DNA of 64,000 nt from Halopseudomonas salina (GTDB lineage Bacteria; Pseudomonadota; Gammaproteobacteria; Pseudomonadales; Pseudomonadaceae), in the NCBI RefSeq assembly GCF_008641105.1, contig NZ_VTTI01000001.1:393750-457749 (forward strand), read 5' to 3'. The position numbers and the translations under genes are program-made. Positions 56,785 to 64,000 of the stretch are shown here, piece after piece. Under the pieces are notes generated by a model. That model was given only the letters and a program-made list of their open reading frames with translations. It had not been told where the DNA came from and ran no database searches. Numbering within the stretch: the stretch's first letter is position 1; each line of letters opens with the position of its first letter.

Positions 56785-56857
56785 AAGGCTGAGTTCCATC
56801 TCGGCCAATGGTGTTTGCGGCTGACTCTCTGTCGAGGTGGAACTCGACATTCCCGGG
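56785..56857. repeat. REP-like palindrome, tandem copy 1
   Basis: Left arm GAGTTCCATCTCGG and right arm GTCGAGGTGGAACTCGACAT (inverted), loop about 25 bases. The first of three head-to-tail copies in the trpA-aroE convergent gap, same family as 14598-14675. The left arm has lost part of its outer end. Confidence 0.8.
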
Positions 56858-56864
56858 AGGCCCC

Positions 56865-56940
56865 TGGGAGTGGCCGGGCTCTGCCTCGGCAGGGTGGTAG
56901 CAGCAACGCCGCTGGTCGAGATGGAACTCGACGCTCCCGG
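56865..56940. repeat. REP-like palindrome, tandem copy 2 (degenerate left arm)
   Basis: The right arm GTCGAGATGGAACTCGACGC is intact; the left arm (TGGGAGTGGCCGGGCTCTGC) is a heavily mutated version of the family arm. It sits directly between copies 1 and 3. Confidence 0.65.
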
Positions 56941-56955
56941 AGTGCACGTCGCCGC

Positions 56956-57036
56956 CTGGGAGTTGCCGAGTTCCATCTCGGCTGTGGGTGTTTCTGACTG
57001 GCACTTTGTCGAGGTGGAACTCGACATTCCCAGCCC
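56956..57036. repeat. REP-like palindrome, tandem copy 3
   Basis: Left arm TGGGAGTTGCCGAGTTCCAT with TCTCGG and right arm GTCGAGGTGGAACTCGACAT with TCCCA are inverted with few mismatches. It ends about 22 bases before the aroE stop codon and may help terminate both convergent transcripts. Confidence 0.8.
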
Positions 57037-57057
57037 ACCAGCCCACCGGCCCGGACT

Positions 57058-57863
57058 TTAGCGTAGGGCTTTGAGCACCGGCGCGGTATCGGGCCGCACG
57101 CCGCGCCAGAGCAGGAAAGCTTCAGCGGCCTGTTCGACCAACATCCCCAAACCATCCAGGCACCGCGCTGCACCTTGCTCGGCAGCCCAGCGATTGAATG
57201 CGGTCGCTTCACTGGCGTACATCATGTCGTAACACCAGGTATGTCCCGGGCGAATCAGGTTGGGGGAGATATCCGGCAGGTCACCGGCGAGACTGGCTGA
57301 GGTTGCGTTGATGATCAGATCGACCGGCTCCTCAATCCACTGAAAACCAGCTGCGCTGATCGGGCCCTGATCGGCGAACAGCGCAGCTAGTTCCTCGGCC
57401 TTGCTCACGGTGCGGTTAACGATGCACAGCTGTGAAGGCCCGGCGGCAAGCAGCGGCTGAATCACTCCCCGTGCCGCACCACCAGCGCCAACCAGCAGTA
57501 CCTTGAGCCCTGCCAAAGCCAATCCAGCGTTGTGCTGGATATCCCTCACCAGGCCTTTACCATCGGTGTTATCGCCCAACAGTCTACCGTCATCCAGACG
57601 CTGAATCGTATTCACCGCTCCGGCGCGTTCCGCGGCAGGGGTATGCTGATCAACCAGCGCCCAGGCCTGCTCCTTGAACGGCACTGTGACGTTGACGCCC
57701 AGCCCCTCGGCCAGAAATTCGCGCAGCGTTCCGGCAAAGTCATCCAGCGGCGCCAATAATGCTTCATAGGCAATGGGCTGACCGGTCTGTTCGCCGAACA
57801 TGCGATGGATTTGCGGCGACTTGCTATGCCCGATCGGATTGCCAATTACCGCGTAACGGTCCA

Positions 57864-57864
<1 letters not shown>
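57058..57864 (-). CDS. aroE: Shikimate 5-dehydrogenase
   Basis: A 268-residue NADPH enzyme of the shikimate pathway. [15 protein letters not shown] near the N terminus, [10 protein letters not shown] with the catalytic lysine near residue 65, [12 protein letters not shown] near residue 100, and [14 protein letters not shown] for NADP binding are all present. It shares one base with the hemF stop (TGATG), so the two are coupled, as in other pseudomonads. Confidence 0.97.
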
Positions 57865-58805
<941 letters not shown>

Positions 58806-59363
58806 TCAGGCGGGACGGATAATCTGGTCAGTCTGCAAGTCGCGGATGATACTGGGATTGTGCTGCCTGCCCAAGGGGCCGGGAACTACGGCATCCAGAC
58901 ACTCATGGAAATACTGCTCGATACGCAGTCGCGAGCGCGCGGGAGGGCGACCTCCGGGATTGGCCGAAGTGGATACCAGCGGGCCGGTCACCTCGCACAT
59001 TTGTTGAATAAGGGGATGATCGCTGACGCGCAGCGCCACGGTCTGATGGACGCCGGTGATCCAGTGCGGCAGACGATCGCGATGGGGTACCAGCCAGGTA
59101 TTGGGACCCGGCCAGGAAAGCCTTAATTTGGCGAGCAGCCCGTCGGGCAAGTCCCAGAGCAGAAAATCAAATTGCTCGATGTCGCCGGCAACCAGAATCA
59201 GACCCTTTTCCACCGGGCGATCTTTCAAGTCCAGGAGGCGTTCTACTGCATCGGCTTTCCAGGGATTGCAGCCCAATCCCCACACCGCCTCGGTGGGATA
59301 CGCAACCACTCCCCCGGCATGCAAAATCCGGTTGAGTTGTATCAATCGCCAACGTGCCAACAT
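58806..59363 (-). CDS. tsaC: L-threonylcarbamoyladenylate synthase TsaC
   Basis: A 185-residue YrdC-domain protein from [13 protein letters not shown], with GGAGGT upstream. It makes the threonylcarbamoyl-AMP used for the t6A modification of t[18 protein letters not shown] and [15 protein letters not shown] are highly conserved in pseudomonad Tsa[10 protein letters not shown] and [12 protein letters not shown] complete the YrdC signature. It sits between dprA and hemF, its normal neighbourhood. Confidence 0.95.
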   Translation of the reverse strand: MLARWRLIQLNRILHAGGVVAYPTEAVWGLGCNPWKADAVERLLDLKDRPVEKGLILVAGDIEQFDFLLWDLPDGLLAKLRLSWPGPNTWLVPHRDRLPHWITGVHQTVALRVSDHPLIQQMCEVTGPLVSTSANPGGRPPARSRLRIEQYFHECLDAVVPGPLGRQHNPSIIRDLQTDQIIRPA

Positions 59364-59482
59364 GCCACCTCCCCCCGATAACCACCGCAACCCCACAGGC
59401 GTTGCCGGCTTTGGAGATGCATTGAACAAGCATACGAAAGAAGACAGTAGCCGAGCGGCGCTTCAGGCTCAAGGGCTACAGA

Positions 59483-60601
59483 TCACGTCAGCCGGGAATA
59501 CCCGTGCGGGGTATGCTGCACAAGACCATCAAGTTCCAGCTCCAGCAACTCCTGCATTACCCGCTCCACCGGCAGACCGCTGCGCTCACCCAGCCAGTCA
59601 ACGCTCACGGGATTATGGTCCAGCAATGGCCAAAGCAGGCCAGGCGGCGCAGTATCGACGCTCTGCGATGAATCGGTATACGCCTCGATAGCTGCACGCA
59701 GTGGCAGGCGCAGTACCTCAAGCACGTCTCGAACGGTCTCGACCAGATGCGCGCCATCACGCAACAACTGGTGACAACCCCGTGCCTGGGTGCTGTGGAT
59801 CGAACCAGGCATCGCAAATACCTCGCGATTCTGCTCCAAAGCCAGGCGCGCGGTAATGAGCGACCCGCTGTTCAGGCTGGCTTCCACCACCAGCGTGCCC
59901 AGACTTAGCCCACTGATGATTCGGTTGCGCCTGGGAAACTGACCGGCGTGGGGTGGCGCGTCGGGGGGTTGCTCGGAAACCAGCAAGCCGCCACGCTCGA
60001 CAATAGCGCTGGCAAGCGTTCTGTGACGTTTCGGATAACAGTTGTCCAGGCCTGTTCCCCAGACCGCTATGGTCTGCCCGCCTGCATCCAGCGCGCCCTG
60101 GTGGCAGGCGCCGTCGATACCCAGCGCCATGCCGCTGGTCACTACCAGACCACTCTCCGCAAAGCTGCGGGCAAACTGACGCGCGGTGGCCGCACCGTGC
60201 GGGCCGGGATGACGGGTGCCGACCATCGCCAATTGAGGGTCATGCAACAGCTGCGCATTACCCTGCAGATAAAGCAGCGCGGGAGGGTCGGGAATGTCGC
60301 GCAACAACGCGGGATACTCTGGTGAACTCAGACATACCACCTGACAGCCTGGACCTTCGAGCCAGCGGTAGACAGCATCAAGCCTGGTGCCCAGCTTGGC
60401 TTCCCCCTGCTGATAGCGCTGGATGATGTCCAGCGCTGCAGGTCGCAGCCCAAGTGATTGCAGGGTGAGCAGATCGGCAGCAAGTGCATCGGCCGGATCA
60501 GGGAAATGCTGGAGCAGACGTGTCAGGGCGTGCGGCCCGACTCCTTCCAACAGGGAGAGAGTAAGCCACGCCTGCAGGGAGGACGGGGTAGCAACTGACA
60601 T
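59483..60601 (-). CDS. dprA: DNA-processing protein DprA
   Basis: A 372-residue protein that loads RecA on incoming single-stranded DNA. The Rossmann-like domain has MVGTRHPGPHGAATARQF, SGMALGIDGACHQGAL, VWGTGLDNCYPKRH and FPRRNRIISGLSLGTLVVEA. A C-terminal winged-helix domain follows residue 300. AAGGATG precedes the ATG. It lies 51 bases after the LysM gene in the same direction, as in Pseudomonas generally. An intact dprA is compatible with natural competence but does not prove it. Confidence 0.96.
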   Translation of the reverse strand: MSVATPSSLQAWLTLSLLEGVGPHALTRLLQHFPDPADALAADLLTLQSLGLRPAALDIIQRYQQGEAKLGTRLDAVYRWLEGPGCQVVCLSSPEYPALLRDIPDPPALLYLQGNAQLLHDPQLAMVGTRHPGPHGAATARQFARSFAESGLVVTSGMALGIDGACHQGALDAGGQTIAVWGTGLDNCYPKRHRTLASAIVERGGLLVSEQPPDAPPHAGQFPRRNRIISGLSLGTLVVEASLNSGSLITARLALEQNREVFAMPGSIHSTQARGCHQLLRDGAHLVETVRDVLEVLRLPLRAAIEAYTDSSQSVDTAPPGLLWPLLDHNPVSVDWLGERSGLPVERVMQELLELELDGLVQHTPHGYSRLT

Positions 60602-60653
60602 TGATCATCCTTGATCAGGGGTAGGCACCGCCAGAGGGCGGTGCCGCAAAGGT

Positions 60654-61679
60654 TCAGGGGTTACGAACCTTGTCCATGATTTCCATCTGACGGCTCGACT
60701 CGAGCACAATGCCATAGCTGGTTTTTTCGTACGGCCGGAAAACCATCAACATGCCGGCACGCTCATCGGGCAGCTGCACGCGCTCGTTCTGAATGCGATC
60801 ACGCACCATTTCACCCGTCTTGTAGATGGTCAGAACGCTACCCTGCTCAAGGCCATCACGCAGGCCCTTGTTGATCACCACTACATCGTACTGACCCACC
60901 TGGGTAACGCCATTGGGCACATCGATGATCAGGCCATTGATTTCGCTGGCCGGCTCGCGGGGGAAAAACGTCGAGTTGATGGGGCGCTCTTCAGTCTGCA
61001 GCAGACGATCGTTGACGCGTACTTCCTGATTACTGCGCGTCACGTTGAGGCTGACAATATCGTCCTCGGTACCCACCACATCGCCGTTGCCGATTTCCTG
61101 TGCGTGAATCCCCAGGAATTCTCCGGTAATCGGGTCGGTATAAGCCGTTCCACGCCGGAAGATACCCATTGCGCGAATATCCGGATCGACTTGACCGCGG
61201 GCGTAGGCACGGCTACCGGCACCAACCACCACGCTTTGTGCTTCACCGCCAAGAATATAGGGGGCATTTTCCAGCACACTGGGATCGTCAATAATGCGGC
61301 CGGCCTTGAGAAAGGCGTTGATCGCTTCGAGTGGAATAGTGGGTATGGCTTCGGCGATAGGCTGGAATCGCACGGTAGGGGACAACTTGATGGTGCCTCC
61401 CTGGCCCCGGCCAACGGTGAGACGTGGCTGGCCATCAATGTAAACCAGCGAAATCAGATCGCCGGGATAAATCAGATGCGGGTTGCTGATCTGTGGGTTG
61501 GCGTGCCAGACTTCCGGCCACTTCCAGGGCAGATTCAGGAAGCGCCCGGCGATGTCCCACAGGGTATCGCCCTTGACGACCTCATAGGTTTGCGGATGGC
61601 CATCCCTGAATACCGGCTCCTGTGCCTGCACCCAAAAGCTCATCGAGAGCAACAGAAGGCCGACTAATGTTTTCCTCAT
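60654..61679 (-). CDS. LysM-domain secreted protein
   Basis: A 341-residue protein with a signal peptide (LVGLLLLSMSFWVQA, cleavage before QEPVF). A LysM domain at about residues 33-85 (YEVVKGDTLWDIAGRFL ... IYPGDLISLVY) binds peptidoglycan. The C-terminal 230 residues form a beta-rich conserved domain of unknown role found in proteobacterial LysM proteins next to dprA. AAGGGA precedes the start. It is divergent from def with a 138-base gap. Confidence 0.93.
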   Translation of the reverse strand: MRKTLVGLLLLSMSFWVQAQEPVFRDGHPQTYEVVKGDTLWDIAGRFLNLPWKWPEVWHANPQISNPHLIYPGDLISLVYIDGQPRLTVGRGQGGTIKLSPTVRFQPIAEAIPTIPLEAINAFLKAGRIIDDPSVLENAPYILGGEAQSVVVGAGSRAYARGQVDPDIRAMGIFRRGTAYTDPITGEFLGIHAQEIGNGDVVGTEDDIVSLNVTRSNQEVRVNDRLLQTEERPINSTFFPREPASEINGLIIDVPNGVTQVGQYDVVVINKGLRDGLEQGSVLTIYKTGEMVRDRIQNERVQLPDERAGMLMVFRPYEKTSYGIVLESSRQMEIMDKVRNP

Positions 61680-61817
61680 GACATGAATCCCTTTATTATA
61701 GAGGCCAGCATTCGGTCTGAAGGCGCATTAGACATGCCAGACCTGTGTTATTTCCTAGCTGCTCATCATCTTAGCAGCACAATTTAGCTTTATTCCACAA
61801 CTGCATCACAAACTGAC

Positions 61818-62330
61818 ATGGCCATATTAAACATTCTGGAATTTCCCGACCCACGCTTGCGTACCGTAGCCAAGCCCGTCGACAAGGTTGATGACCGAAT
61901 CCGCCAACTGGTGGATGACATGTTCGAGACCATGTACGAGGCTCCCGGCATCGGTCTGGCTGCCAGTCAGGTCAATGTGCACGAACGTGTAGTGGTGATC
62001 GACTTGTCCGAAGACAGGAGTGAGCCGCGGGTTTTCATCAACCCCGATCTGGAACCTCTGACCGAGGACCTGGAAGAGATGCAGGAAGGCTGTCTGTCGG
62101 TCCCCGGCTTCTATGAAACCGTCACCAGGCCGGAGCGAGTGCGAGTTCGCGCCCTGGGGCGTGATGGTGAACCCTTTGATGAGATTTGCGAGGGCTTGCT
62201 TGCGGTGTGCATTCAACATGAATGTGACCACCTCAACGGCAAGTTGTTCGTCGACTATCTGTCCAACCTCAAGCGCGACCGGATTCGCAAGAAGCTGGAA
62301 AAATTGCACAAGCAGCAGGCCAGTGCCTAA
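61818..62330 (+). CDS. def: Peptide deformylase
   Basis: A 170-residue metal hydrolase removing the formyl group from new proteins. All three motifs are present: PGIGLAASQ at 43-51, EGCLSVPG with metal ligand C92, and [11 protein letters not shown] with H133, E134 and H137. The length is typical. It is followed by an intrinsic terminator and then fmt, the gene for the matching formyltransferase. Confidence 0.98.
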   Translation: MAILNILEFPDPRLRTVAKPVDKVDDRIRQLVDDMFETMYEAPGIGLAASQVNVHERVVVIDLSEDRSEPRVFINPDLEPLTEDLEEMQEGCLSVPGFYETVTRPERVRVRALGRDGEPFDEICEGLLAVCIQHECDHLNGKLFVDYLSNLKRDRIRKKLEKLHKQQASA

Positions 62331-62351
62331 GGTTTTGTTCGTAGATCCAAG

Positions 62352-62374
62352 GGCTTGCTTCGGCAAGCCTTTTT
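62352..62374 (+). terminator. Intrinsic terminator between def and fmt
   Basis: A perfect 7-bp stem GGCTTGC / GCAAGCC with a stable TTCG tetraloop is followed at once by TTTTT. It lies 21 bases after the def stop and 23 bases before the fmt start, so it would reduce read-through into fmt. Confidence 0.8.
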
Positions 62375-62396
62375 GTTTGCCCGCAGCGGGAGCCGC

Positions 62397-63350
62397 ATGA
62401 ACTCTTCAGATCTTCGCATCGTTTTCGCCGGTACACCGGAATTCGCCGCCGCCCACCTGCAAGCCATGCTTGATGCGGATCTCGACATTATCGCGGTGTA
62501 TAGCCAGCCAGACCGGCCGGCAGGACGCGGCCAGAAACTTCAGGTCAGCGCGGTCAAGGAACTGGCGTTGCAACACGGCCTACCGGTGTATCAGCCGGCG
62601 AGTCTGCGCGACCCTCTTGCACAACAGGAGCTGAGCACCCTGGCACCGGATCTGCTGGTAGTGGTGGCCTACGGCCTGATTCTTCCGCAGGCAGTTCTGG
62701 ACACGCCACGCCTGGGCTGCATCAACAGTCATGCATCCCTGCTACCCCGCTGGCGCGGCGCCGCGCCCATTCAGCGGGCAATAGAGGCTGGGGACAGCGA
62801 AAGCGGCGTGACCGTCATGCAAATGGAGGCGGGACTCGACACCGGTCCCATGCTGCTCAAGGTGATGACACCGATTTCGGATACTGACACCGGCGGCAGT
62901 CTGCATGACCGTCTGGCCGAGCTGGGTCCGAAGGCCGTTATCCAGGCAATTGACCTGCTGGCCAAAGGCACTGCCAAGCCCGAATCACAGGATGACAGCC
63001 TGGCAACCTATGCCCACAAGCTGAATAAATCCGATGCCCGGATCGACTGGCAACGGCCCGCCATTGAGCTGGACCGAATGATCCGGGCCTTCAACCCCTG
63101 GCCACTGGCCCATGCCCTGTGGGAAGGCCAGACGCTGAAGGTGCTGGCAGCCAGCCCCACCGAGGATCATGGCGCGCCGGGTCGGATTCTCGAGTGCAGC
63201 AAGGCCGGGCTTCTGGTTGGTTGCGGTAGCGGTGCGCTGCGCCTTACCCGGTTACAGATCCCCGGCGGTAAGCCGCTGTCGTTCAGCGACCTGTATAACG
63301 CCCGCCGCGAACAGTTCGCCCCCGGCCTGCAACTGGGCAACGGCCAATGA
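62397..63350 (+). CDS. fmt: Methionyl-tRNA formyltransferase
   Basis: A 317-residue enzyme formylating initiator Met-t[21 protein letters not shown] at the N terminus, the formyl-folate motif [17 protein letters not shown] near residue 108, and the C-terminal domain [19 protein letters not shown] are typical. The ATG at 62397 is the family start; the longer frame would run through the terminator. It ends in an ATGA overlap with rsmB. Confidence 0.97.
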   Translation: MNSSDLRIVFAGTPEFAAAHLQAMLDADLDIIAVYSQPDRPAGRGQKLQVSAVKELALQHGLPVYQPASLRDPLAQQELSTLAPDLLVVVAYGLILPQAVLDTPRLGCINSHASLLPRWRGAAPIQRAIEAGDSESGVTVMQMEAGLDTGPMLLKVMTPISDTDTGGSLHDRLAELGPKAVIQAIDLLAKGTAKPESQDDSLATYAHKLNKSDARIDWQRPAIELDRMIRAFNPWPLAHALWEGQTLKVLAASPTEDHGAPGRILECSKAGLLVGCGSGALRLTRLQIPGGKPLSFSDLYNARREQFAPGLQLGNGQ

Positions 63351-64000
63351 GCCCGCGTCTGGCTGCGGCCAATGCACTGGCCACAGTAATGGCCGGCAAG
63401 GCCTCGCTGGGTACCAGTCTTCCCGCTCAGTTGCAGCACGTAAATGACCGTGACCAGGCCTTGGCCCAGGAATTGGCCTTTGGTACCGCACGTTGGTTCC
63501 AGCGTCTGGATGGTCTGGCAAATGCTCTGCTGGAAAAGCCGCTCAAGGCTGCAGACCGCGATCTGCACGCATTGCTTCTGGTAGGTCTGTACCAGTTGTT
63601 GTTCACCCGCATACCAGCCCACGCGGCGATCGACGAAACTGTCACCGCCGCCAAAGCTTTGAAGAAACCCTGGGCCAGGGGCATGCTGAATGCCGTTCTA
63701 CGCCGGGCGCAGCGAGAACATTCAGAGCTGTTCATCGCACTGGAGCGTGACCCTACCATTCGACTGTCCCACCCCCGCTGGTTACAAAAACGTCTCAAGC
63801 AAGCCTGGCCGGAGCACTGGGAGGCCATCTGTAACGCCAACAACGCGCACCCACCGATGACCCTGCGGGTGAACCAGAGTGTCATTGCTCGTCAGGCCTA
63901 TATGACCAAACTGGCAGAGACAGGCCTGCCGGCCCATGAGACCCCATTCAGCGACCAGGGTATTACCCTGGAGCAATCCTGCGACGTACACCGCCTGCCC
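63347..64000 (+). CDS. rsmB: 16S rRNA (cytosine(967)-C(5))-methyltransferase RsmB, 3' end outside window
   Basis: The first 218 codons are present; the frame is open to the right edge. The N-terminal NusB-like RNA-binding domain is visible ([61 protein letters not shown]-like [18 protein letters not shown]). The segment [20 protein letters not shown] introduces the methyltransferase part. It overlaps fmt by 4 bases. The order def-fmt-rsmB is the usual pseudomonad one. Confidence 0.96.
   Translation, partial: MSPRLAAANALATVMAGKASLGTSLPAQLQHVNDRDQALAQELAFGTARWFQRLDGLANALLEKPLKAADRDLHALLLVGLYQLLFTRIPAHAAIDETVTAAKALKKPWARGMLNAVLRRAQREHSELFIALERDPTIRLSHPRWLQKRLKQAWPEHWEAICNANNAHPPMTLRVNQSVIARQAYMTKLAETGLPAHETPFSDQGITLEQSCDVHRLP

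Noticed and set aside
56772..57212. Several open frames of 60-146 residues on both strands across the trpA-aroE gap
   Set aside because: Their sequences are translations of the REP-like arms, repeated several times, and one overlaps aroE out of frame; not genes.
61695..61700. TATAAT-like -10 element for the LysM gene
   Set aside because: It is so close to the start codon that transcription would begin inside the ribosome-binding site, and no matching -35 was found.

Overview
The window reads as a chromosomal segment of a Pseudomonas-type gammaproteobacterium, with GC-rich, tightly packed genes. The right end (from about 53.7 kb) carries trpI, trpBA, aroE, hemF, tsaC, dprA, a LysM protein, def, fmt and rsmB. 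This matches the block near the replication origin in Pseudomonas (the rsmB-fmt-def-dprA and trpI-trpBA neighbourhoods of P. aeruginosa). The genus Halopseudomonas or a close relative is a guess from overall character, not something proved here.

Layout. 1-6.1 kb: the end of a tripartite tricarboxylate transporter operon (tctB end, tctA, an AbrB-family membrane protein), a DJ-1/PfpI protein on the other strand, and the 5-oxoprolinase genes pxpABC. 6.2-9.4 kb: an SdiA-regulated-domain protein and an LtaS-like sulfatase-fold transferase. 9.4-15.4 kb: an AraC regulator divergent from a monooxygenase / bile-acid-type symporter / reductase / reductase / TSUP exporter set, broken up by a CTTCAAG tandem repeat and a REP-like palindrome. 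15.4-18.25 kb: an accessory insert of three unrelated genes (AbiJ-like HEPN protein, small membrane protein, CoiA-like nuclease), each followed by a copy of the same imperfect palindrome. 18.2-22.2 kb: transglutaminase, GFA protein, a TSUP gene remnant, an ankyrin lipoprotein and a PAAR spike protein. 22.3-29.6 kb: a chemoreceptor next to modABC, then a persulfide-type ArsR regulator with two YeeE/YedE half-transporters and a SulP transporter.

29.7-37.5 kb holds the most coherent unusual system. A methyltransferase and an InaA-type kinase-fold gene come first, followed by a run of overlapping genes: thermostable-hemolysin family protein, AMP-dependent ligase, heme-oxygenase-like diiron enzyme, SDR reductase, TPR protein, and a PmrA/QseB-like two-component system. 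Two CTTAAG-N5-CTTAAG sites, which fit the PmrA box, sit just upstream of the methyltransferase and of the hemolysin-family gene. The latter also has a perfect 11-bp hairpin covering its Shine-Dalgarno sequence. 37.6-44.1 kb: another SDR, a 1490-residue multi-sensor histidine kinase and a REC-HDOD response regulator. 44.1-52.6 kb: nitronate monooxygenase, aldo/keto reductase, a quinone-oxidoreductase-like enzyme, and acetoacetyl-CoA synthetase overlapping a large CHASE-PAS-GGDEF-EAL protein. 52.6-64 kb: the conserved origin-side housekeeping block, with three tandem REP-like palindromes between trpA and aroE.

No rRNA, tRNA, CRISPR array or complete insertion sequence was recognised.
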